This document shows positions 1 through 7,516 of a stretch of DNA of 35,483 bases, one piece after another; the first letter of the stretch is position 1, and every line of letters begins with the position of its first letter. The position numbers were made by a program, and so were the translations under genes. This DNA comes from Ruminococcus sp. (GTDB lineage Bacteria; Bacillota; Clostridia; Oscillospirales; Acutalibacteraceae), in contig JAFTYK010000010.1 in the NCBI GenBank assembly GCA_017464765.1, positions 1 through 35,483 on the forward strand, read 5' to 3'. The notes beneath the pieces are model-generated. The model saw nothing but the letters and a program-made list of their open reading frames with translations, had not been told where the DNA came from and did not search any database.

Positions 1-1
1 C

Positions 2-1696
2 GACCACTATCTTTCTTTCCAGTACTGCCCACAACCTCTCACTTTCTTCAAGGGTGTTTACTGCTTGCTCCCTGGTCATTTTATGTGGTTTAGAGATGGT
101 GTTGTTGAAACACAGCGTTACTTCGAAGCTAAGTTCAAGCCCGACCCTGAAATGACTGAGGACGAGGCTATCGACAAGATTGAAGCTGTTTTTGAAAACT
201 CTGTCAACGCTCACAAAATCGCTGATGTTGAAGTTGGTTGCTTCCTTTCTTCAGGCGTTGATAGTAGCTACGTTTCAACATACTTCAAAGACCAGAAAAC
301 TTTCACTGTTGGCTTTGACTTTGGTGAGAGATATAACGAAATCAGCTGGGCTGAAAATCTTTCAAAGGAACTCGGTGTTGAACACCACACAAAGCTCATT
401 TCAAGTGAAGAATTCTGGGCTGCTGTTCCTAAGGTTCAGTACCACATGGACCAGCCTTTAGCTGACCCAAGCTGTATTGCTCTTTACTTTGTAGCTAAAC
501 TTGCGAGCGAGTACGTTAAGGTTGTACTCTCTGGTGAGGGTGCTGACGAATTATTCGGCGGTTACACCTGCTACAACGACCCACGAGTTTTCAACTTGTA
601 CCAAAAAATCGTTCCTTACTGTATCCGTAAAGCTATCTGCGCCGTATGTAAAAAGCTCCCAGATATCAAGGGCAGAGATTACCTTATCCGCGCTACTCAT
701 CCACTTGAGAAACGCTTTATCGGTAATGCTTATATGTATGATAAAAAGGAAAAGAAAACTATCCTCAAAAACTCTGAACTTGCTACTGACCCAACAAAGC
801 TCGTAAGACGTCACTACACTCGTGCAAGACGTTATGATGATGTTACTAAGATGCAGTACCTCGACATCAATATGTGGATGGTAGGCGACATACTCTTAAA
901 GGCTGACCGTATGAGTATGGCGAACTCTCTTGAGCTGAGAGTTCCTTTCCTTGACAAGGAAGTATTTAAGGTTGCATCTACTATTCCAACTGACCTTAGA
1001 GTTAACAAGTACAACACTAAATACGCTATGCGTCAGGCAGCACTTCGTCATCTTCCACAGGCTACAGCCGAGAAACCAAAGCTTGGTTTCCCTGTACCTA
1101 CAAGAGTATGGCTCAGAGATGAGCATTACTATGGAATAGTTAAGGATATGTTCACTTCTCCAACTGCTCAGAAGTTCTTTAACACAGATATTCTGGTTGA
1201 CTATCTCGATGAGCATTTCATCGAAAAAGAGGACAATTCCCGTAAAATCTGGACAATTTACGTGTTCTTAGTATGGTATCAGATTTACTTCGGCGCTGTT
1301 GAGCCTGATGAACTCGAAGACTACGAGCCACAGCCTACTGACCCTGCTGATTCACCATTTGAGGACGGCGAGGAAACAGTAGAAAATGAAGCAGAAACTG
1401 AAGAGTTAGCCGAAACTGACGAAGCTTCAAGCGGAGCAACAAAGGTTTTCACTCCTGTTGATAACGAAACCGCTAAAAAGCTTGTTCCTGCTAATGACAG
1501 CGATGTTGAGATGGAAGAGATTTTCTCAGGCAACCAAAAAACCGCCAAGCATGTCAATATTGGCACTGAAGCTGAAGAAGAAACTGGCGAAGACACAAAA
1601 GTTAAGCCATCTTTCAAACCTGTACTTGAGGACCATAACGACTTTTTCAATAGTTTGAAAGATAAGCTCCAAAGTTTCGATGACTTCGATGAGTAA
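2..1696 (+). CDS. asnB: Asparagine synthase (glutamine-hydrolysing), 5'-truncated by window, with long acidic C-terminal tail
   Basis: The frame is open from nt 2, so the gene starts outside the window; the TTG at 65 is internal. The first ~45 codons are the end of the N-terminal glutaminase domain (FFKGVY..LPGHFMWF). The synthetase domain follows: the ATP-pyrophosphatase loop LSSGVDSS (nt ~245-268) and LSGEGADELFGGY (nt ~530-565) are both intact. The family makes asparagine from aspartate, glutamine and ATP in the cytosol. The synthetase core ends near RKIWTIYVFLVWYQIYF (nt ~1240-1292). About 130 further codons are rich in Glu, Asp, Thr and Ser and match no domain I recognise; they end in a Phe/Asp-rich stretch (DHNDFF, SFDDFDE). 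A strong terminator follows directly. Identity is secure; the role of the tail is unknown. Missing 5' part: roughly 150 codons, estimated from family architecture. Confidence 0.95.
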   Translation, partial: DHYLSFQYCPQPLTFFKGVYCLLPGHFMWFRDGVVETQRYFEAKFKPDPEMTEDEAIDKIEAVFENSVNAHKIADVEVGCFLSSGVDSSYVSTYFKDQKTFTVGFDFGERYNEISWAENLSKELGVEHHTKLISSEEFWAAVPKVQYHMDQPLADPSCIALYFVAKLASEYVKVVLSGEGADELFGGYTCYNDPRVFNLYQKIVPYCIRKAICAVCKKLPDIKGRDYLIRATHPLEKRFIGNAYMYDKKEKKTILKNSELATDPTKLVRRHYTRARRYDDVTKMQYLDINMWMVGDILLKADRMSMANSLELRVPFLDKEVFKVASTIPTDLRVNKYNTKYAMRQAALRHLPQATAEKPKLGFPVPTRVWLRDEHYYGIVKDMFTSPTAQKFFNTDILVDYLDEHFIEKEDNSRKIWTIYVFLVWYQIYFGAVEPDELEDYEPQPTDPADSPFEDGEETVENEAETEELAETDEASSGATKVFTPVDNETAKKLVPANDSDVEMEEIFSGNQKTAKHVNIGTEAEEETGEDTKVKPSFKPVLEDHNDFFNSLKDKLQSFDDFDE

Positions 1697-1709
1697 CAAA
1701 TCTAACTAA

Positions 1710-1752
1710 AATACAATAAGAGCCTGTATCATACGATACAGGCTTTTGTATT
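1710..1752 (+). terminator. Intrinsic terminator after asnB
   Basis: Perfect 10-bp stem AGCCTGTATC / GATACAGGCT (1721-1730 with 1735-1744), 4-nt loop, extended by AATACAA / TTGTATT (1710-1716 with 1746-1752). It lies 14 bases after the asnB stop. The outer A/T arms also make it a possible terminator on the other strand. Confidence 0.85.
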
Positions 1753-1778
1753 GTTGATATTAACCTTCAGGAGGCACT

Positions 1779-3791
1779 ATGAAAACTTATAAGCGTATCA
1801 TCAGTATAGCCTTAGCTCTGATAATAATGCTGTCTATTCTCCCCTTCGGGTCTATCATCACAAACGGTGCTGCGTACGAGAACACTTACATTAACACAGG
1901 TTGCCAACGACTCGATATTGTAGGGGTAGCCGAAACTCAGATAGGCTACAAAGAAGGACCTAATAACGACACAAAATACGGAACCTGGTACGGTCTTCCT
2001 AACCAACCATGGTGTGCAATGTTTGTTACCTGGTGTGCAAGACAAGCAGGTATTCCTGAAAGCATTCTGAATAAATCTGCGGTTGCTTCAGCCAACCCTT
2101 ATTATTTTAACGTACCTTATTATGACGGGAATACCTATACACCAAAAGCCGGTGACCTTTTCTTCACAAAAAGCTGGTCACACGTTGGTATCGTTTACTA
2201 CACAGACGGTGAATATTTCTACACTATAGAAGGCAATTCCAACACAAACGGTAGCAATGATGGAACCAGCGTTGTTTCTATCCGCAGAAAAATAAGCACT
2301 CACTATTTTGGTGTACCAAAATATCAGAATAATATTAAACTCATCAAATCCACTGCTTATCCTGTTCCTATTACCGCCAGAACAGAAAACACAGGCAAAG
2401 TAACCGTTTATAGCTACCCTGAAGGCAATGCTACCAAGAATATCATAACAAGCAAAAACATCTGCACAATCTCGGAAATATACACTAACGGTTGGTGCAA
2501 GGTCAGCTACACACTAAATACGGGTGCAAAAGTCACAGGCTACGTAAAATCGTCTGCATTTTTTCCTGCTGACTATAAAGTGTTCACAATTTCTGCAAGC
2601 GAGCAAATTCCTACATACTCTGACAGCACTTTAAGCACATCTGTAGCTACGATTGAAACAGAAGAGACTTTTCACGTAATAGGACACAACTCTGCTGCAA
2701 TTCAGATTCTCAGAAAAGCTGAAAACAATAGTTATTCCTCCGAATGGATTCCTGTTTCTGCTATCACCTGTACTATAAACTATGCTTGTGAAGACCCTGC
2801 ACAGCTTATGGAAAGCTCTGTTGCAGGATATCAGGAAAAGTTCACTTTAGCTCCTAATACCTTCACAAAACAAGGCCACACTTTTGAAAAATGGACATCA
2901 TACAGATGCTCCGATGAAACATGGCATATCTTCGGTGCAGGCTGGAAAAACGAAAGTGAAATTGTTTCAAACAATTACGTAAAACATACTTATATGGACG
3001 GATATTCCTCCGCATTGTCTGCGTCATGGATTCGTGGCGGCAAAACCAACGATACTATAACTTTCTATCCAACGTGGACAGCCAATACTCTGAACGTATG
3101 CTATAACGCAAACTCTGCTGACATCAGTTCAAATACATACATTTTAAACAATGACCTTATTTGTACAAAACAAGATGGCATCGGCTTTGCCCAGTCCTGG
3201 ACATACGATGAACCAAAACCAAACGGTTTATTTAACTATACTACTTTCGGTTTGTCAAAGCCAGGCTATGTATTCTTAGGATGGTCAACCACACCTGACG
3301 GCACAACTTACTTTGACCAGAACGATTCTACTGTTATCCCTACAGACCTTACATCAGAAATCAACAACTTAAGTTGCACCATTGTTTTATACGCAGTATG
3401 GGGTGATGAAAATGCTCCAAAACCTACCGAAAAGCCTACTGATATTCCGAATGAAATCCCAACTGATACAGAAACCGAAAAACCAACAGAAGTAGAAACC
3501 ATTCTTCCTACTTTGGAATCCACAACTCCTACTCTTCCTTCCGAAATACCGACACAGGAATCTACCGAAATATCTCCAACTACTCCTACAGAACCTGTAT
3601 TTATTTTGGGAGACATCGATAGCGACTTAGCACTGACAGTCATTGACTCAACTATTATTCAGTGTTTTCTAGCAGGTACTATCACAGTGGATTCATCACA
3701 ATTATCTGTTGCTGATATCGATCAGGACGGGAGTGTTTCTGTAATGGACGCAACATACATTCAACTTTTATTAGCAAATCTTCTTGATTAA
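1779..3791 (+). CDS. Secreted CHAP-domain amidase/peptidase with SH3-like, InlB-type repeats and C-terminal dockerin
   Basis: 670 residues; ATG preceded by AGGAGG (1769-1774). Residues 1-31 form a Sec signal peptide (KR, then a hydrophobic core). Residues ~45-180 are a CHAP domain: catalytic Cys79 in QPWCAMFVTWC, His135 in WSHVGIVYY, acidic/amide partner in IEGN (151-154). Residues ~195-265 look like a bacterial SH3 wall-binding segment. Residues ~335-545 hold two InlB/Flg_new-type beta repeats (GHTFEKWTS; GYVFLGWST followed by LYAVWG). A Thr/Pro/Glu linker (~548-607) leads to a dockerin: GDIDSD...VIDSTIIQ and ADIDQDGSVSVMDATYIQ. Dockerins bind cohesins of cellulosome-like assemblies. CHAP enzymes usually cut peptidoglycan peptide or amide bonds. 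The first dockerin loop departs from consensus (DLALT rather than DGxVN). No cohesin scaffold is in the window. I infer a wall-remodelling enzyme tethered to a surface complex. Confidence 0.9.
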   Translation: MKTYKRIISIALALIIMLSILPFGSIITNGAAYENTYINTGCQRLDIVGVAETQIGYKEGPNNDTKYGTWYGLPNQPWCAMFVTWCARQAGIPESILNKSAVASANPYYFNVPYYDGNTYTPKAGDLFFTKSWSHVGIVYYTDGEYFYTIEGNSNTNGSNDGTSVVSIRRKISTHYFGVPKYQNNIKLIKSTAYPVPITARTENTGKVTVYSYPEGNATKNIITSKNICTISEIYTNGWCKVSYTLNTGAKVTGYVKSSAFFPADYKVFTISASEQIPTYSDSTLSTSVATIETEETFHVIGHNSAAIQILRKAENNSYSSEWIPVSAITCTINYACEDPAQLMESSVAGYQEKFTLAPNTFTKQGHTFEKWTSYRCSDETWHIFGAGWKNESEIVSNNYVKHTYMDGYSSALSASWIRGGKTNDTITFYPTWTANTLNVCYNANSADISSNTYILNNDLICTKQDGIGFAQSWTYDEPKPNGLFNYTTFGLSKPGYVFLGWSTTPDGTTYFDQNDSTVIPTDLTSEINNLSCTIVLYAVWGDENAPKPTEKPTDIPNEIPTDTETEKPTEVETILPTLESTTPTLPSEIPTQESTEISPTTPTEPVFILGDIDSDLALTVIDSTIIQCFLAGTITVDSSQLSVADIDQDGSVSVMDATYIQLLLANLLD

Positions 3792-3804
3792 TTGATACAG
3801 GATA

Positions 3805-3840
3805 AAACAGCGATGATTTTACTCATCGCTGTTTTTTATT
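3805..3840. terminator. Shared bidirectional terminator between convergent genes
   Basis: Perfect 12-bp stem AAACAGCGATGA / TCATCGCTGTTT (3805-3816 with 3823-3834), 6-nt loop, T-run on the plus strand and A/T-rich flank on the minus strand. It overlaps the last codons and stop (3819-3821) of the minus-strand carboxypeptidase, so that gene's 3' end is itself half of the hairpin. Confidence 0.88.
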
Positions 3841-4724
3841 GCATATTCCAAGAGATAATTAAGCATTTTTGAAACAAGCGGATACTCGATATCAAATATA
3901 TCGGGCGAAAGCGGATTCTCTCCCTCTCCGATTTCGATAGTAAATGCGGGACGAGAAAATTCTTCAATAAACCAGTCCTTAAACCCGCCACCAACAGCTA
4001 TTCCCATTGGATAGGACACTTTATAACCGGAGAGTTGAGCCATATTTTTAGCTATCTGCAAACTCTCTTTTGGAGTATTTCCACCATAGTCATAGTATAT
4101 CTCTCTGCCCTGACTGTGTAATGCAACTGCAAGTTTATATTCATTCTCCCTACATAGCTCACACAAAGATGCAGTTTCTCTCTCACTTTCGGGAAATTCT
4201 CCGCCATAGCGCGTGGGTGACGGACTATAAATCCCCATTTTTCTTTCATTTTCTTTTACTTTACCAAAACCTGCGTTGAAATTATGATTAATGTCAACTC
4301 CTCTGGCATTTGCTTGCCACTTTTTATGGGGCAACTTAGCTTTCAGCAAACACTCGCTGACAAACTCCGAGCCTTCTCCCGCAGTATGTACACCGTTAGC
4401 GCCTATCTCCACCCCGTCGGGATTAACCATCGGAATAACTGTTAACCCTGTTTGTATAACTATGCGTAAAAACTGCTCATCTTTTTCCATATATCCGCAA
4501 ACTTCATCTAAAAATTTATACAACATCATAGCGGTAATTCTCTCTGCACCGTGAAACGCCCCACAGCATAAAACCCCTCCTTTACCTATAGAGTACGCAA
4601 TTATTCTGCGCTTAAGATACGTGCGACCAATTACGAATCGTCTTACAAACCTATACTTTTCTAGCAAATGCTTTTCAATCTTTTCGCACTTTTTAACATC
4701 ACACTCGCCACTATACAAATACAC
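3819..4724 (-). CDS. M14-family zinc carboxypeptidase
   Basis: 301 residues. GTG start at 4722-4724, with AAGGAG 4 bases upstream. Zinc ligands and catalytic residues of M14 are visible: His58 and Glu61 (AFHGAE), Arg141 (NARGVDINHNF), His203 (ALHSQG) and the general base Glu264 (FTIEIGEGENPL); NPDG at 101-104 is also typical. This is the compact bacterial form related to gamma-D-glutamyl-L-diamino-acid peptidases, which trim peptidoglycan stem peptides. There is no signal peptide, so it probably acts in the cytosol on recycled muropeptides; this is inference. It converges on the dockerin-CHAP gene and diverges from ribF. Confidence 0.88.
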   Translation of the reverse strand: MYLYSGECDVKKCEKIEKHLLEKYRFVRRFVIGRTYLKRRIIAYSIGKGGVLCCGAFHGAERITAMMLYKFLDEVCGYMEKDEQFLRIVIQTGLTVIPMVNPDGVEIGANGVHTAGEGSEFVSECLLKAKLPHKKWQANARGVDINHNFNAGFGKVKENERKMGIYSPSPTRYGGEFPESERETASLCELCRENEYKLAVALHSQGREIYYDYGGNTPKESLQIAKNMAQLSGYKVSYPMGIAVGGGFKDWFIEEFSRPAFTIEIGEGENPLSPDIFDIEYPLVSKMLNYLLEYAIKNSDE

Positions 4725-4732
4725 CCAACTCC

Positions 4733-4761
4733 TTGCAATAAATACTCTTTTGATTTATAAT
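4733..4761 (+). promoter_or_regulatory. Sigma-A-type promoter of ribF
   Basis: TTGCAA (4733-4738), 17-bp spacer, perfect TATAAT (4756-4761). The expected start of transcription is near 4768, which makes the ATG at 4769 too early and supports the ATG at 4790. The -35 box overlaps the ribosome binding site of the divergent carboxypeptidase. Confidence 0.75.
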
Positions 4762-4789
4762 CTAATGTATGTTAGAAAAGGGGGCTACT

Positions 4790-5701
4790 ATGCAGATTTT
4801 TAACACCATCAAAAAAACTGAATACAACACAGCCGTTGCACTCGGATTTTTCGATGGAGTGCATAAAGGCCATCAAGCTGTGATTAATACTTGCAAGACT
4901 AACAAAAAAAGCGACGAAAAGCTTGCGGTTTTTACTTTCAAAAACAGTCCTTATAATATGCTGTCTGATACCACAAAACCGCTTCTTACTACAAATGAGG
5001 AAAAATTCGAACTTTTAAAATCTCTGGGTGTAGATATAGTTTTCTGCGTTGATTTCAACGAGGTCAAAAACCTTACTGCCGAAAGTTTTGTATGTGATAT
5101 TATCCTCGATAAAATCGGCGCTAAAACTATCACAACAGGATTCAACTACCATTTTGCAAAAGGTGGCACTGCTACTTCTGATGATTTAAAGCTTCTGTGC
5201 GAATCGAGCTCGGTTAATGTTCACATCTGTGATCCTGTTATGTTCGAAAACGAGGCGATATCCTCCACCCGTATTCGTAATTGTATTCAAAACGGTGATA
5301 TCAAATCCGCAAACTCAATGCTCGGTTATAATTTTTCCATAAAATCCGAGATTCATAGTGGCAATCATATCGGCACGAAACTTAATTCTCCCACTATCAA
5401 TCAATCGCTAACCGATTCTTTAGTTCTTCCGAAATTCGGAGTATATGCAACGAAAGTTACTGTTGATAATAATACTTATCTCGGAGCTACTAACATAGGG
5501 ATTCACCCTACCGTCGGAAAAACTGTGCCTTTATGCGAAACCCATCTACTCAATTACACAGGTGCTGAGCTGTACGGCAAATATGCCGTTACTGAGCTGT
5601 TGCATTTCATCAGAGCAGAAAAAGAATTTGATAATATCGACTCATTAAAATCTCAAATAAAAGAAGATATCAAAAACATCAAATCATTATTTAAAATTTA
5701 A
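4790..5701 (+). CDS. ribF: RibF-like riboflavin kinase / FAD synthetase
   Basis: 303 residues from the ATG at 4790, which has AAAAGGGGG 6-14 bases upstream; an in-frame ATG at 4769 falls at the predicted transcription start and is rejected. N-terminal FMN adenylyltransferase: GFFDGVHKGH (19-28, HxGH nucleotidyltransferase motif) and SSTRIR near residue 160. C-terminal riboflavin kinase: IGTKLNSPTIN, GIHPTVG, ETHLLNY, YGKYAVTELLHFIRAEKEF. Together the domains convert riboflavin to FMN and then FAD. The kinase phosphate-binding segment reads LNSPTIN where family members usually have GFPTAN, so this copy is somewhat divergent. It is monocistronic, with its own promoter and terminator. Confidence 0.9.
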   Translation: MQIFNTIKKTEYNTAVALGFFDGVHKGHQAVINTCKTNKKSDEKLAVFTFKNSPYNMLSDTTKPLLTTNEEKFELLKSLGVDIVFCVDFNEVKNLTAESFVCDIILDKIGAKTITTGFNYHFAKGGTATSDDLKLLCESSSVNVHICDPVMFENEAISSTRIRNCIQNGDIKSANSMLGYNFSIKSEIHSGNHIGTKLNSPTINQSLTDSLVLPKFGVYATKVTVDNNTYLGATNIGIHPTVGKTVPLCETHLLNYTGAELYGKYAVTELLHFIRAEKEFDNIDSLKSQIKEDIKNIKSLFKI

Positions 5702-5718
5702 AACTAACATAAACACTA

Positions 5719-5755
5719 AAAGGTTGTCTCATATGAAAGAGGCAACCTTTTTTGT
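5719..5755 (+). terminator. Intrinsic terminator after ribF
   Basis: 12-bp stem AAAGGTTGTCTC / GAGGCAACCTTT (one G-U pair; 5719-5730 with 5739-5750), 8-nt loop, then T-run. Confidence 0.88.
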
Positions 5756-5789
5756 TTTGCTCTAGCTTAAAAAATATTTTTTGCAGAAA

Positions 5790-5816
5790 ATTGCGTATTC
5801 TTATGCAATTTTTTCC
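5790..5816 (+). terminator. Second terminator-like hairpin in the leader of the lysis cassette
   Basis: ATTGCGTA / TATGCAAT (5790-5797 with 5802-5809, one G-U), TTCT loop, then six T. It lies 30 bases before the first cassette start codon. A weak promoter match, TTGTTT (5752-5757), 17 bp, TATTTT (5775-5780), would start RNA just before this hairpin, so it could work as an attenuator. The hairpin is seen; its function is inferred. Confidence 0.5.
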
Positions 5817-5846
5817 ATTTTTTCGCTATAAGTGGGAGGTGTAATT

Positions 5847-7505
5847 TTGATTGTTATAAAAAACGGAATATTGTTCATCGATAGAGAAGATATGTTTATT
5901 GGGCATATCGGTGACAATCTCCACACAGTAAAACAGTTTATAGTCGAAAATGAAACTGACGAAAACTGTACTTACAGGTTATTTCTTTCTTTTGGAAAAG
6001 ATGAAAGAGGAAATGAGATAACCAACCACCTTGTACTCGACAGCAAGGTAGAAAACAGCTCGACAATTCTTAATTGGACTATTTCCACAGACCATATTTT
6101 CAAAAGCGGACTGGTAAAAGCACAGGTAAAAGCTTTCAAAAACGAATACGAGATAATGCACACTACTCATAATTATTTCTTTGTTAACGATTCTGCTGAG
6201 TTTTCCGAAGATTACTCAGAAAAAAACAATGCAGAATTCCTTGAATATGAAAAAGCACTCAACGAGATTAGGGAAAAAATAGCAGCTAATTCTTTTGATT
6301 TGGTACCCAAATCCAGAAGTATCGCAGGATTATCTCTTTCGGAAGATATCCTGAATGATGAGCTTTGTGAGTCGCTTGGTATATTTCCACCAACATACAA
6401 GAGTAAACCACCAGAATCCTTCGATGGCGATGAAAGTCGTTTCTGGGTTGATACCACAGAAAACGACTTGTATTTCTGTATTGGCAGAACGCTCTCTGGT
6501 TATAACTGGATAAAACTGTCTGGTAATGAAGATACAAACGGAAACGATACCGTCGGTATAAAATCAATAACACAGGGATCGCAGTCATCGTATGACGAAG
6601 GTGTTAATACTTTAGAAGTTGTCTTGACAGACGGAACAACAACGTCATTCATCGTCAGAAATGGTAGCAAAGGTGAACAAGGTCCTGCTGGCGAAACAGG
6701 TCCTATCGGTCCGCAAGGTCCACAGGGAGAAGCAGGAAAAGCTGGTGCTAATGGTCAAGACGGAGAAACGCCAATAGTAACTTTAACGGAAGTAACTGGC
6801 GGATATAAAATCACCATTGAAACCGAAGAGAAAACACAACAAGCTATTATCAAGAATGGTACAGATGGCAAGACTCCTGTTGTAGGCATCGACTATTTCA
6901 CAGAAAGCGACAAAGCAGACATCGTTCAAGCGGTTATCGAAAGCTTTGGCGGTAATCCTGTGTCAGGCTATGTTGATGAAGAAAACAACATTATCGTCAC
7001 AGGCAATCTCTCAAATGGTATATACAACATTAAATATGAGCTTGAAGATGGTACGACTATTGATATCGGTGAACTGACATTAACTGATGACGATACCGAA
7101 AAGCCTGCTTACACTAACCTTGCTCAACCAAACGCGGACAATACGACAGATTTTACAATTTGGTGTAATAACGCAAGAGTAGGAAGTGACGGAACTGTTT
7201 CCACCCGAGATGGATACACAGTTACAAACTTCTTTACACTTACTTCAAGAGATGTGCTTAGGGTCAAAAACTTTAAAGTGGAGCGTCTTTGCTTATATGA
7301 TGCCGAGAAAAATCCACTACCAAACGGTGTTGGTGTAGTTGCAGATGTAGCAACTAATGGTTATATCGAGAGTGATTACACATTAACAGATACAGACTTG
7401 ATTTGTACAGCTAAATCAGACACCATCGTTTACACACGTTTGTCAGGTACTTTAACCAATACTGCTAACGATGTAATCATTACAAAAAATGAAGAAATCG
7501 CTTAA
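5847..7505 (+). CDS. Phage baseplate-upper/tail-fibre-like protein with collagen-like repeat
   Basis: 552 residues. TTG start at 5847 is chosen because GGGAGG (5834-5839) sits 7 bases upstream; an in-frame GTG at 5832 would lie upstream of that site. No signal peptide. Residues ~1-130 resemble the N-terminal domain of BppU-type phage baseplate proteins (beta-rich; starts MIVIKNGILFID). A helical, charged stretch follows (~130-165). Residues ~273-308 form about twelve Gly-X-Y triplets (GEQGPAGETGPIGPQGPQ), a collagen-like trimeric stalk. Two beta-rich domains follow, the last (~430-552) possibly a carbohydrate-binding tip. First gene of a five-gene run; 11 bases to the next start. In phages such proteins form the receptor-binding fibre. 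No portal, capsid or tape-measure genes are nearby. Family call moderate; collagen repeat certain. Confidence 0.72.
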   Translation: MIVIKNGILFIDREDMFIGHIGDNLHTVKQFIVENETDENCTYRLFLSFGKDERGNEITNHLVLDSKVENSSTILNWTISTDHIFKSGLVKAQVKAFKNEYEIMHTTHNYFFVNDSAEFSEDYSEKNNAEFLEYEKALNEIREKIAANSFDLVPKSRSIAGLSLSEDILNDELCESLGIFPPTYKSKPPESFDGDESRFWVDTTENDLYFCIGRTLSGYNWIKLSGNEDTNGNDTVGIKSITQGSQSSYDEGVNTLEVVLTDGTTTSFIVRNGSKGEQGPAGETGPIGPQGPQGEAGKAGANGQDGETPIVTLTEVTGGYKITIETEEKTQQAIIKNGTDGKTPVVGIDYFTESDKADIVQAVIESFGGNPVSGYVDEENNIIVTGNLSNGIYNIKYELEDGTTIDIGELTLTDDDTEKPAYTNLAQPNADNTTDFTIWCNNARVGSDGTVSTRDGYTVTNFFTLTSRDVLRVKNFKVERLCLYDAEKNPLPNGVGVVADVATNGYIESDYTLTDTDLICTAKSDTIVYTRLSGTLTNTANDVIITKNEEIA

Positions 7506-7516
7506 GAGGTGACAAT

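Noticed and set aside
1321-1650. Minus-strand open frame of 109 codons opposite the asparagine synthase tail
   Set aside because: Ser/Val-rich translation is what the complement of Glu/Asp/Thr codons gives; no start signal.
65-1696. Start of asparagine synthase at the TTG at 65
   Set aside because: The frame is open upstream to nt 2 and encodes the end of the glutaminase domain, so the gene is cut by the window, not started here.
6663-6770. Collagen-like repeat as a host-adhesion protein
   Set aside because: No signal peptide or wall anchor, and the neighbours are phage lysis genes; a phage fibre stalk is the simpler reading.
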